Assembly: GCF_018294505.1 (NCBI RefSeq)
Contig: NC_057811.1
Location: 409,946,968-410,010,967 of the forward strand
Direction of reading: 5' to 3'
Length of the DNA stretch: 64,000 nucleotides
Source of the DNA: Triticum aestivum
Lineage: Eukaryota > Streptophyta > Magnoliopsida > Poales > Poaceae
Shown one piece after another: positions 11,237-21,785 of this stretch. Under the pieces are notes generated by a model. That model worked only from the letters and a program-made list of their open reading frames with translations. It had not been told where the DNA came from and searched no databases. The translations under genes and the position numbers were made by a program. Every line of letters begins with the position of its first letter. The stretch's first letter is position 1.

Positions 11237-12090
11237 TACTAAAGGCTAATGCGCACTTCGCCGCACTGTTCTGCTCTTGTGTGACTAACTCTTTTTTCTC
11301 TAGTATAGATTATTGTAATTGGTTGTTTTGTTGTGGTTTCATCTATGTTGGTTTGGGTTTTAATTATGTCATGCCGGTGTTTTCATTCGTATATCATGTT
11401 GGAATGCTATTGGAGACAATATTTGTCCTCATAGGAGAGTGGAGTTGTTCGATGCATGGTTGTGGTGTCCTTACATGTTCCAGTCTTGGTGTCAGCTTGT
11501 GGTGGTTGTGTCAGCCCCTTTAATAAGTTCTTATACCATGCTGAAACCATCAAATTACTGCTATAATGCTCACATGGGTCGGCCAATGATGATCTTCCCT
11601 CTCATCTCAGCTCCAGCTCCGCTGTCTCCACTGCTAGCACGGAAAAATTGGCTATGATATTTTTTATTTGAAGAAGTCGGTAAATAAAAAGATGCACATA
11701 TATTTTTAAAAATCTTGTAATTAAAAATGATTGTTAAACAATACTCATGAATTTCAAATAATGTTCCCGCATTTGAAAATATGTTCACAAATTTTAGTAT
11801 TTTAAAAGACTATAAAACGTTCATAAATGTTAGAAACATTGACGAATTTAAAAACTCTCATGGATTTGAAAAAATATTCATGGATTTTTAAATATTTTTA
11901 TATTTTTAAATGTTCATTAACTTTAATAAATACTCATGAATAAGGAAATGCAAATAATAATAAATAAATATAAAAGTAGAAAGAACTATAATAACAATAG
12001 GAAAGCACACACAAAAAAGAACCAGGCAATAACTTCTCAAAACTGAGAAAACCAGCCGGTCCATTACGGCTAAGTGTGCATTACTCTCGA
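11237..12090 (+). repeat. Paralogous repeat unit, copy 2
   Basis: It is collinear with 8097-8990. It starts with 'actaaaggctaatgc', contains matching blocks ('gagtggagttgttcgatg' against 'gagtgaagcttttagatg'), has the same AT-rich tail, and ends with the same 'aaccaggcaata' word near 12020. Identity looks like 65-75% by eye. It is noncoding and unassigned. Confidence 0.6.
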
Positions 12091-12109
12091 CCATTGAGAC
12101 ACATTATTA

Positions 12110-13290
12110 CAGGTTGCGCATTATTATGCCCCCTCGCCGCATTCAAACGCCTCCATTAAACCCGCGTGGAAGCCGAGAAACCCACTCCGGCCACACGTCC
12201 ATTCACGAGCGGGCCGGCATTAAACATAACACCGGGCAGGCTTCTCCCGTCCGCTCTCTACATAAACCAGGCCAGACACCGGGCAAGAATCACACCACTC
12301 CGCCGCTCCCCATCTCCTCCTTCCACCATTTTCTCCAATCTTTCGTGGCATCCGACGAGCCAGAATAGCGGTTCTCCGGCATAAAAGGCGGCTGGGTGGC
12401 CCGCTGAGCTGGTCAAATACGAGCGAGGAAGCTCGCTACTCTACTTCCCTCGCCTAGCCTGACGGAGCCAGTTACTGCCCCAAACCGGCGCGCGGTTCAG
12501 CAACTCCTCGCTCCAGGCTAGCTCGAGGAGGAGTGGCGCCGTGCTCCACGCCGGTACGACGGGGAGCACAGCGGCACGGACATCAACGCTGCCGTCGACG
12601 ACGCTGCGTTGTCTTGCACCTCCTGTGCCTGCGACCTCACCTCCCGCGCCTACGACCGCGCCATGCAGGCGGAGACAGAAGCCGGGTGCGCTGGGGTCGA
12701 TGAGTCGGTGGCCAGCTTGTCCACGTCCGTCGCCATCATAGAGGAGAATTAGAACACGGGAGGCTGCCACCACTTGGGTCCCATGAAAGCATCGCGGAGG
12801 CAACATCGACGTACACAGCTGGTGTCTTGCCCTCTCGCCGGCTACCGTCGTCCCCTTACCCAAGAACCAACTTTAGTTCGTGCAGCGTAGGGACCCTTCC
12901 CCTCCGGCTGAAGCATCAAGCAGCGATTCCACTCTGATGAGTGGTGGGGAAGCGAGCGTCCTTTGCGCTGAAGCATATACCTCTAAGGCTCACCGCTGCC
13001 GATCATGGGGAGGATGTTGGAGACTCGCCGAGCCGGCCGTAGACTGGTCTAATTTCGTTTTTAGTTGAAAATATGTTCAAAATGTAACCATTTTTGTCCA
13101 TTTTGTATGAAATCCGTCATGTTTATATGAAATCGAGCCTTGTTTGCACGAATATCATCTGGTTTGTTGATATTTTTTTTGAAATGTATGCGGCTAGGGT
13201 TGGATGGGTTCTCCCGCATCCGTGTCCGCGAATGGATGTGGGAGGAAATTTGCGGGTTGCTGTTGGAGATGCTCTTATCCTGTTTATTCT
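12110..13290 (+). pseudogene. GC-rich broken gene fragment, unknown product
   Basis: This GC-rich segment has gene-like organisation but no intact frame. A promoter-like part (12120-12400) includes 'cataaaagg' at about 12380. One forward frame reads as plausible protein over 12566-12750 (TDINAAVDDAALSC... SLSTSVAIIEEN), then stops. Upstream, the same kind of composition is broken by stops near 12396 and 12457. The AT-rich 3' part (13070-13290) ends in 'gttggagatgctctta', a word that often terminates grass transposons. I interpret it as a decayed gene or captured fragment; the family is not recognised. The opposite-strand frame 12441-12863 is probably a GC-composition shadow. Confidence 0.35.
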
Positions 13291-13429
13291 AGAAGCCCAA
13301 CCAAATTTATTTATTTAGAAGCATATTAATTAAGACTTGATTAGTAGGCTTCTAAAAAGAATGTATGGATAGCGGCGCTTCTTCCGAATAATAATGTCAG
13401 CCACTTTACATTGCTTCTGCTAGTAGATA

Positions 13430-13902
13430 GGTAGAGTTTTAGTCCTCGCATGGGTGTCACCGATACGGATGGCGGCGCTTCTCTGAGTCAGTTTTTGGGT
13501 TTCAGTTCTCCTCAAGTCTGTCCGTCAGGACGGATTAGAAGGAAGCTTTGGTGTATCCTGACAGCTCCCTTACGTGAGGTTAGGGTTTTCCGCTGCGCAT
13601 GTGCAATAACGATATTGGTGTCAAGTTTTTCAGGTCGATTCAAAGATTCAACGGCGACGACTACGGCTCCGGAGCATTGGTCTTTACGGGCACATGCACG
13701 AAGACTTTCCAACTGTCATCGATAAGGTCAAACCGACTACGATATGGGAGCGGCGACAACTACACGTCAACGGCTCGTTGTGTCGGCGACAATGGTTGTT
13801 TGATGGTCCATTGATCTCAATGTAGTTTTTATTATGTTTGAGATGCTTTATACTTTCGATGAATCTTCATGATAGATCAGATTGTTTTTTGCAAAAAAAA
13901 AA
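13430..13902 (+). mobile_element. Probable 3' end of a LINE with A10 tail
   Basis: A noncoding segment with 'gctttatactttcgatgaat' ends in an A10 run (13893-13902), as 3' ends of plant non-LTR elements do. It contains 'gattcaacggcgacgac' and 'gatatgggagcggcgac', which recur in such tails as I remember them. The start is arbitrary. I saw no RT motif. Confidence 0.4.
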
Positions 13903-15657
13903 GAAACCGCTTACTCTTCTGCCTACAGAACAAAAACAGAGGCCATCTCAGGACTATTTTCTATCAAGTAAAAACTTGTGGTTTCCTTGTTTCGTTTTTT
14001 ACTTAGAGCGTCGGCTTCTCCCTTCTTTTGCACGACAGTGAAATTTGTTGAACCGGAGTAATTGTGAGATTTTCTGAGTCGATTATGCTACTATGCGCGA
14101 CTGCTCTGCTTCTTTCCGCATGTTACGAACTGTCGACTGTTGACTCACTGTTTTGTACTTGCTGCCCAATAGTTTTGACTCTTTTTTTGCGGGGTCAGTA
14201 GTTTTGACTAGGAAATATATAGAACAGCTTAAGAAAGAAGGGAGTCAGCTGAAACGATTCTGCAACACCCAATTAAGTTGGCCAGTTGGGCACTTACAAG
14301 CTTTTGATTGGACAATATCTGATCTGTCTTTTACACTTGCTACACATAAAAAATACACCAACGATGTTAGTGGAGACTGCAACCAGGTATAACAAACCAA
14401 CTGACAGTCTACTGCTAATACAGTAGTATATCTCCCTTTCTCTGCGGTGTATCTGCGCGTACTTGCAAACAACAAAGCAAGCACACTGGTTTGATTATTT
14501 TTGTGTTCATGGGGCGGAAAGATCAAGATAGGCAGGCCAAGTTTGTCCAAATATGGTTAGAGAGATATCATTATCTGCGCACTTGTTTATAGGCTCCGAT
14601 GCATGCCATGCGTATTCGCGTTGGAAAGTCATGTTATCTGCGCACTTGGCACTGAAGAAACTCAGATTTTCTCGGTCGCTATCGGCGGGGGTCTCGTTAG
14701 TGCGCGCGAAATGGGAAAAAGGAAAAAAGCTCCGTAATTGAGATGGCAAAACATCGTCCTAATAAAAAGAAAAGATCAGAACTGCTTTCCGCGTCCCACC
14801 TAAGTATGCATCGTTTTCTTCTTCGTTTTCCTTCTCGGCCCGATCGATCCTACTTTTTTTTGCCTTTCCCCCCTCCTTTTATCAGTTTCATGCAAAGCGC
14901 TTTTTCTCAACAAGAAAGATATCGACTCTATTTTGCACCCTTTCCTTAACCACGACAGATGCTGAATGTTTCTGATCGAAACATGAAATCTGCATAACCA
15001 TAAACAAGCCAGCTTAATTTAAGACATTACCTTCGTTATTGTATGTGTAATAAAACAACAATCTATGGCAACATTATCTCCAATAAAGAAACTTAATCTT
15101 AGCTGTAAATTCGAAACGGTTCAGCCTGTTACTAGATAATGTCTGCGGCACTTTTAGCCTGTACATGATCTTAATCTCGGATAAGCCTAATCAACTGCAA
15201 CACGTTTATCCTCTCGCAAAAAAAGAAAGAAAACTGCAGCATGTTTATCTTGTTATCCATGTATCCATTTTGCGAGAAGTGGCGGTGTTGCACATTGCTG
15301 AGTTCACAAATTGATGTATCTGCCTTAGGTCGTTCGAACTTCGAACCTATACCAACAAGCTCACTCAAACAAGTAGACGAATTTATAGAGGTATTGTAAA
15401 GTGTAGCGCCCCTATGTATATTCTGGAATTGACGACGATAAAATTAAAGGGACAAATGAGGCCGCTAAGTGTATGAGCAGGTTTTAATCCAATTATCCAA
15501 GTGCAAAGGTTGTTGAACTTCTTCGACACCCCAAAAAGTTTAAAGGCTCAAAAACTTCTTGAAGACTATAGTTGATAGCCTTTCTTTTTTGGTTCTTGAG
15601 CTATAGGAACCTGCACTGTTAAGAGGGGGTCATGAATGATGAAGGACATGCTAAGTC
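13903..15657. other. Unassigned DNA
   Basis: I see no supported gene. The word ttatctgcgcacttg occurs twice (about 14571 and 14634). Short frames on both strands around 14500-14950 lack family features and overlap each other. Confidence 0.5.
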
Positions 15658-16288
15658 TGTAACGTCCTGACCACAGCCATCGGTTCCCGACCATTACGTC
15701 TGGAGGGATTTAGACTCGTGTGCATCCGGAACCAACTTCTTGGTTGGTCATCTATTCTAGAATTGCTCCAAGTCAAGAACGCTTAACTTTGGAGTTCTTT
15801 TCGAATGGGCCCCCAAAAAAGAAGGAATTCTTTGTTGATATAAGTAGTGTATCATTCTTATTAAGCTAGACTCTCACATACACCCCACTCAAAGGAACCA
15901 ATGTCATCGTCGACGAATGTGCGTCCAATCTGGCACATGTACAGTGTCGTGTGCCACAATGGGCCACACGCGCCATGCGCCACATGCCCATGCACCTGAC
16001 TCACACATGCTCGTGTAACCGCGAGATTCAGCTCTGATACCAATTGTAATGCCTAGGTCATTACGCCTAGAGAGATCTAGACTTTCCTCACAGACCAACG
16101 CTAGTCTTTCTTACACATTTTTTCCTCACTCGTATGCACCCAGAACCAACTTCCTGGTCGGTCACCCATTCTAGAATTGCTCAAAGCCAAGCATGATTAA
16201 CTTTAGAGTTGTTTTCGAATGGGTCTAAAAAAAGGAATTCTTTGTTGATATGAGTAGTCTATCATTCCTATTAAGTTAGGCTCTCACA
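15658..16288 (-). mobile_element. Complete TRIM (miniature LTR retrotransposon), 631 bp
   Basis: Two LTRs, 15658-15878 (221 bp) and 16045-16288 (244 bp), have TG...CA ends (tgtaacg/tgtaatg ... ctctcaca). They flank a 166-bp interior. On the minus strand the interior begins with TTGGTATCAGAGC, complementary to initiator tRNA-Met, and ends in a purine-rich tract (cctttgagtggggtgta read on minus) before the other LTR. Flanks AAGTC (15653-15657) and AAGTT (16289-16293) are a near-perfect target duplication. There is no coding capacity, so mobilisation must have been in trans. The LTRs are well diverged, so the insertion is old. Veju- or Katydid-like elements are possible relatives. Confidence 0.85.
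16031..16042 (-). other. Primer-binding site of the TRIM
   Basis: Read on minus this is TGGTATCAGAGC, a perfect match to the usual plant initiator-Met tRNA primer site. It lies 2 bases from the 5' LTR end at 16045. Confidence 0.85.
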
Positions 16289-16308
16289 AAGTTATTCTAC
16301 ATAAATAT

Positions 16309-16916
16309 TATTGGGGAACGTAGCATGCAATTTCAAAAAAAAAATCCTACGCTCACGCAAGATCTATCTAGGAGATGCATAGCAACGAGAGGGGAGAGTG
16401 TGTTTACGTACCCTCGTAGACCGAAAGCGGAAGCGTTAGGTTAACACGGTAGTCGAACGTCTTCACGATCCAACCAATCTTAGTATCGAACGTACGACAC
16501 CTCCGAGTCCAGCACACGTTCATCTCGATGACATCCCTCGAACTCTTGATCCAGCAGAGGGTCGAGGGAGAGTTCCGTTAGCACGACGGCGTGATGACGG
16601 TGATGGTGATGTAATCCGTGCAGGGCATCGCCTAAGCACTACGACGCTATGACCGAAGGAGTAAACGGTGGAGGGGGCACCGCACACGGCTAAGAGAACA
16701 ATTGATGTGCTTTGGGGTGCCCCCTGCCCCCGTATATAAAGGAGGGGAGGAGGAGGCCGGACACCAAGGGGCGCGCCAGGGAGAGGGGAGTCCTACTAGG
16801 ACTCCAGTCCTAGTAGGATTCGCCCCCCTTTTTTCCTTCTTCCGGAGGGGGAAATGGGGAAAGGAGAGGGAGTAGGAGAAGGAAAATTTGGCCTCCTCCT
16901 TTGTGGGGGGCGTGCC
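16309..16916 (-). mobile_element. Copia LTR fragment (Angela/Maximus-like), interrupted
   Basis: Read on plus it begins tattggggaacgtagcatgc, a one-base variant of the canonical TGTTGGGGAACG terminus. It runs through the typical 'gatgcatagcaacgagagg' and 'acgacggcgtgatgacggtg' words to a TATA (16733-16740) and the U3/R region. At 16917 another LTR of the same broad type begins, so this one was probably interrupted by it; the remainder is not visible. Possible 5-bp flank AATAT at 16304-16308, partner unseen. Confidence 0.8.
16733..16740 (-). promoter_or_regulatory. TATA box of the interrupted Copia LTR
   Basis: Plus-strand tatataaa, read on minus TTTATATA, sits at the U3/R boundary expected for Angela-like LTRs. 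Confidence 0.45.
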
Positions 16917-18524
16917 TGTTGGGGAACGCAGTCATTTCAAAAAAATTCCTACGCACACGCAAGATCATGGTGATGCATAGCAACGAGAGGGGAGAGTGTA
17001 GTCCACGTACCCTCGTAGACCGTAAGCGGAAGCATTATGACAACGCGGTTGATGTAGTCGTACGTCTTCACGATCCGACCGATCCTAGTACCGAAAGTAC
17101 GGCACCTCCGCGATCTGCACACGTTCGGCTTGGTGACGTCCCACGAACTCTCGATCCAGCTGAGTGTCGAGGGATAGCTTCGTCAGCACGACGGCGTGAT
17201 GACGGTGATGATGAAGCTACCGGCGCAGGGCTTCGCCTAAGCACTGCAACGATATGACCGAGGTGGATTATGGTGGAGGGGGGCACCGCACACGGCTAGG
17301 AGATCAATGATCAACTTGTGTTCTAGGGTGCCCCCTTGCCCCCGTATATAAAGGAGCAAGGGGGAGGCCAGCTGGCCATTGGGCGCGCCAAGGAGGGGAG
17401 GAGTCCTCCTCCTAGTAGGAGTAGGACTCCCCCTTTCCAAGTCCTACTAGGAGGGGGGAAGGGGAAAGGAAGGAGAGGGAGAGAGGGAGAGAGGGAGGGA
17501 AAGAGGGGGCGGAGCCCCCCTCCTTGTCCAATTCGGACTCCTCAAGGGGGGGGCGTGGCCAGCCCTAAGGCCCCCCTCTCTCTCACAAGGCCCATGTTGG
17601 CCCATTAGTTCCCCTGGGGGTTCCGATAACCCCCCGGCACTCCGATAATTATCCGGTGACCCCCGAAACTCATCCGGTGTCCGAATATAGTCATCCAATA
17701 TATCAATCTTCATGTCTCAACCATTTAGAGACTCCTCGTCATGTCCGTGATCACATCTGGGACTCCGAACTACCTTTGGTACATCAAAACACATAAACTC
17801 ATAATACCGATCGTCACCGAACGTTAAGCGTGCGGACCCTACGGGTTCGAGAACTATGTAGACATGACCGAGACACGTCTCCGGTCAATAACCAATAGTG
17901 GAACCTAGATGTTCATATTGGCTCCCACATATTCTACGAAGATCTTTATCGGTCAAACCGCATAACAACATACGTTGTTCCCTTTGTCATTGGTATGTTA
18001 CTTGCCCGAGATTTGATCGTCGGTATCTCAATACCTAGTTCAATCTCGTTACCGGCAAGTCTCTTTACTCGTTCCGTAATGCATCATCCCGCAACTAACT
18101 CATTAGTCACATTGCTTGCAAGGCTTATAGTGATGTGCATTACCGAGAGGGCCCAGAGATACCTCTCCGACAATCGGAGTGACAAATCCTAATCTCGATC
18201 TATGCCAACTCAACAAGTACCATTGGAGACACCTGTAGAGCACCTTTATAATCACCCAGTTACGTTGTGACGTTTGGTAGCACACTAAGTGTTCCTCCGG
18301 TATTCGGGAGTTGCATAATCTCATAGTCATAGGAACATGTATAAGTCATGAAGAAAGCAATAACAATATACTAAACGATCAAGTGCTAAGCTAACGGAAT
18401 GGTTCAAGTCAATCACATCATTCTCTAATGATGTGATCCCGTTAATCAAATGACAACTCATGTCTATGGCTAGGAAACTTAACCATCTTTGGTTCAATGA
18501 GCTAGTCAAGTAGAGGCATACTAG
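16917..18524 (-). mobile_element. Second Copia LTR, cut by CACTA element 1
   Basis: It starts TGTTGGGGAACGCAG on plus (the 3' end of a minus-strand LTR) and follows the Angela/BARE plan: 'gatgcatagcaacgag', TATA near 17345, a GC-rich U3, then 'attaccgag(a)gggcccagagatacctctccg' and 'atgatgtgatcccgtta'. It stops at 18524, where a CACTA end begins, so the last 150-200 bp of LTR (through GGCATATTTCCAACA) are missing from this side. It sits inside the LTR fragment 16309-16916. Reading frames within it are not LTR genes. Confidence 0.8.
17345..17352 (-). promoter_or_regulatory. TATA box of the second Copia LTR
   Basis: Plus-strand tatataaa after cccg, at the conserved U3/R position on the minus strand. 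Confidence 0.45.
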
Positions 18525-18534
18525 CACTACTAGG

Positions 18535-18780
18535 GAAAACCCTAGCAGTAGCACGGGTATTTTGCCTATCAGTAGCGCGGGACGTCGCGCTACTGATAAG
18601 GCGCTACAGCTAACGTGTAGTAGTAGCGCGTGTCATCCCACGCTACTGCTATACATGGATAGCAGTAGCACGCTTTAAGGAAGAGCGCTGCTGCTAATAT
18701 CTGCAGCGCCTTTTACAGGGAAGCGCTACTGGTAAAGCAGCGCTACTGCTAACTTTGTTCCCCTCGCTACTGCTAGTTTT
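18535..18780. repeat. CACTA subterminal repeats (AGTAGCGC type)
   Basis: About a dozen direct and inverted copies of AGTAGCGC or GCTACTGCTA-like words lie within 250 bp of the CACTA end. Such arrays are where CACTA transposition proteins bind in known systems. The roles here are inferred. Confidence 0.75.
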
Positions 18781-19479
18781 ATTATTTTTTTCTGCATATT
18801 TGTTTTGTATCTGAATAGGCTTTATACAATAATCTTTAGCATATCATACACATACAAATGTAATCATAGCATATACATACAACTAGTCTCATCAAATCAT
18901 GTCATCATCATAATCATCATCCAACACAAAGTGGTCTCTCGTCATCATCTCAAAAATAGCGATACAAGTCTCAATTACTTGCAACTACATCGTCATCCAT
19001 CTAAACAATGATATGCGCGAGAAGAGTTATCACTTTGAGTGAGAGCAGAACTATGCAGTACATGGGTTCGTATCCCTCTCTCGCATTAGCGTGAACCTAA
19101 ACTAACTGCTGCCTGTCGCTCGGAAACCGGAAACTGGTACACCTGGGCCTGACACTCCGGCCACTCGTCGTATATATACTCCTGGCGTAGCACTTCTTCG
19201 CCATCGATGATCTATGCACCTGCATCGTCACATGAGTCGATGATATGCAACATATATAGTTGAGCAACAGAAAGAGACAGACTTGGCAAAAATAGAAGCA
19301 ACATATCATAAGCATAAATAACAAAGTTGATCGTACCCAAAATGCCCTAACTAGAGTGATCGTCGCTAGTCGAGGAGGACGGTTTAATTACATCACAAAT
19401 AAAGTTTCATCGTGCATAACTCAAAGTTTCGTCATACAGAAAGTATGGACTAAACGGACACATTGTCATATATCGACAA

Positions 19480-20861
19480 TCACTCCAACATGTCATGCCA
19501 TCCATCCAAGTCAGGGAGATAGTCCCCGAGCCTAGTGAAAGGCTTCAGGTCGAGACGCTGAGAGGCTACCCATGTTCGGACGTCTTCCCGGGACATTTGT
19601 CCTTCTTCGTTGAACATCCCTGTTTTTTCGACGACCTCCTTCATGATGATTTGGGCAAGTTCACGCTGGATGTGATAGAACTCAGCTCAAAGTCGATGAT
19701 CCTCGATATCTCCTATGTTCTTTGCCCATTGCAAAATATGGGCATCGCCGGATGTAGGTGACATGCGAAGGTTCTGGTGATCCCGTCTGTACTCCAGCAT
19801 GTGGTGTAGGACATAGAATCGATCATTAAGAGAATCACTCGGTTGCTGGATGCAGCAGAAGTCGGTCTTATGGCCGAAGGCGAGCCTGCCGCCCCTTCTC
19901 TTCTTGTCCTTGACCTCTCCACCCCGTGCGTCGTAGTAAAACATAGCACTGTCGAGAACATCCTTGATGTGGGTGTAATCCTTTTTGTTAATGTTCTTCG
20001 ACGAGTCCAAGTAAAGAGCGTGGGAGTATCAGGGGTAGAGGATGATGAGGATGGCGCGCCGCTGCGCAAAATAAGTACACCTCAAATTAATTAGCCTCCA
20101 CCATGCAAATGAATGATTGAAATCGAAGGAAGGATATCCGCGCGGATGACTTACAGGGGATGATAAGGCACGAGAATCGCCTCCTTGTCCTTATTGGCGA
20201 GCATGAAATTGACGATGTATTGCCTCGCGTATTCACGGTGCTTTGCGCAGACTCCCAAGAAGCCCTCGTGCATGAAGTACGTGTCAGCGACACAGATATG
20301 AGGTATCTGCTCAACCTAAAGGCGGACAAACGTAAAATCCAGCTTCTTCACGTGAAACATGTCGAATATGTAATCGAATTGAAGGAAGAACTTACCCGCG
20401 GGGAAGAAGTCGACGTACGACAATTGCCACGGAAAGTTAACCACGTAGAGTGGGTATCCTGGATCTTTCGAGGCAATGAGGCCTTTCTCTATCCGCAACA
20501 CATCGTCATGAAGTCTCCTTAGATCGCCGAATCTGGCCCCTAGTGCTGCTGCAGGTAGGACTGGTTGACCGGGGACATGCCATTTATCCGCATCGGGGAT
20601 ATCTATACGGTCTTGAACCCGAGGCTGCTGAGGCGGCTGGATCATAGAATCAGCTTTTTTGCCTTTCCTCGATCTCTTCCTAGACTTCTTTACTACCGGA
20701 AGGTCGTCCATAATACGTTCAGCCTCCGGAGACGACAATTTAGGCACCGACTCGTGACGCTCAAACCCTAAGTAGGCGCCAGTATAGACATACTGTTGAG
20801 TGCCATCGTCATCCTCATCCTCATCCATGGCGACGTCATCAGCGACTAATGGAGCCTCTTC
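19480..20861 (-). pseudogene. CACTA Ulp1-like (C48-related) ORF, broken
   Basis: Two exons are visible on minus: 20861-20155, ending in donor GTAAGT, and 20061-19480, after acceptor GCGCAG. Exon 1 has an acidic N-terminus (DEDEDDDG), a KKSRKRSRKGKK basic patch, then LYVVNFPWQLSYVDFFP and QYIVNFMLANKDKEAI. Exon 2 has LYLDSSKNINKKDY and CCIQQPSDSLNDRFYVLHHM. These align with the Ulp1-like proteins carried by many grass CACTA elements. The Cys of the Q-x-x-G-x-DCG box is not visible (SLND instead). In-frame stops occur near 20316 (TAG), in exon 2 at the LYP-stop-YS site and at 19687-19689; the last two are TGA at expected CGA Arg codons. The frame is open into the LTR junction at 20862, so the N-terminus was split by that insertion. 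Confidence 0.75.
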
Positions 20862-21592
20862 TGAAAGGATCGATATAGTTGACTAGAGGGGGGTGAATAG
20901 GCAACTAACAATTTTTAGCCTTTTCTTTATCAATTTAAACTTTGCATCAAAATAGGTTATCTAGATATGCAACTAGGTGAGCAACCTATATGATGCAACA
21001 ACAACAAGCACACAAGCAAGCAAGAGATGCAACACAATATAAGCTTGCACAAGTAAAGGTATGAAATAACCAAGAGTGGAGCCGGTGACGACGAGGATGT
21101 GTTACCGAAGTTCCTTCCCTTTGAGGGGAAGTACGTCTCCGTTGGAGCAGTGTGGAGGCACAATGCTCCCCAAGAAGCCACTAGGGCCACCGTATTCTCC
21201 TCACGCCCTCACACAATGCGAGATGCCGTGATTCCACTATTGGTGCCATTGGAGGTGGCGACCGAACCTTTACAAACAAGGTTGGGGAAATCTCCACACT
21301 TAATTGGAGGCTCCCAACGACACCACAGAGCTTCACCACAATGGACTATGGCTCCGAGGTGACCTCAACCGTCTAGGGTGCTCAAACACCCAAGAGTAAC
21401 AAGATCCGCAAGGGATTAGTGGGGGGAATCAAATTTCTCTTGGTGGAAGTGTAGATCCGGGCCTTCTCAACTAATCCCTAGAAAATCAACAAGTTTGATT
21501 GGCTAGGGTGAGAGATCGGGCGAAAATGGAGCTTGGAGCAACAATGGAGTTTGGGGATGGAAGAGGTGAGTCTTCTTGGAGAAGAAGACCGC

Positions 21593-21602
21593 TTTATATA
21601 GT
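21593..21602 (-). promoter_or_regulatory. TATA box of LTR element A
   Basis: Read on minus: CTATATAAAG, a strong plant TATA consensus, at the end of the palindrome-rich U3. Confidence 0.6.
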
Positions 21603-21647
21603 GGGGGAACACATCCAACCGTTATGCAGCCCACAACCCACATCTGG

Positions 21648-21785
21648 GCGGTACTACCATTGCTGGAGCGGTAGTACCGCTGCCACAGCGGTACTACCGC
21701 TGTGGAAGGCAGGCATAGGGCACCCATGGCTGAGGGAAGAGGAGTACACGCACTAGGGCGGTACTACCGCCTTGAGAGCGGTACT
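21648..21785. repeat. GCGGTACTACCGC palindrome cluster 1
   Basis: Five copies, some imperfect, of a 13-bp palindrome (arms GCGGTA/TACCGC, one central base) occur in 140 bp. The last one is cut by the Copia insertion at 21785/21786. Confidence 0.85.

Larger units (their letters stand above)
18525..20861 (-). mobile_element. CACTA element 1 (left terminus to LTR-element A insertion)
   Basis: The terminus CACTACTAGGGAAAACC starts at 18525 (preceding bases TAG are a possible 3-bp target duplication). It is followed by dense subterminal repeats of AGTAGCGC/GCTACTGC (18535-18780), the organisation typical of CACTA transposons. A minus-strand Ulp1-like gene (19480-20861) follows. At 20862 the coding frame is interrupted by LTR-element A, and the other half of the CACTA is not seen in this window. 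About 18785-19479 is noncoding 3' sequence with no feature I can name. Confidence 0.8.
20862..21785 (-). mobile_element. LTR of element A, distal part (R/U5 and part of U3)
   Basis: On minus this is the 3' portion of a 1.53-kb LTR that ends ...GATCCTTTCA at 20862. The other part lies at 42169-42778, beyond the Copia insertion. It contains a TATA box (21593-21602), a leader with 'ccatccccaaactcc', and 'cctattcacccccctctag' near its end, a sequence type I know from Triticeae LTR elements. Palindromes of the GCGGTACTACCGC type lie in its U3 (21648-21785). It is inserted in the CACTA 1 coding frame. Small frames inside (20957-21756) look like chance. Confidence 0.7.
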
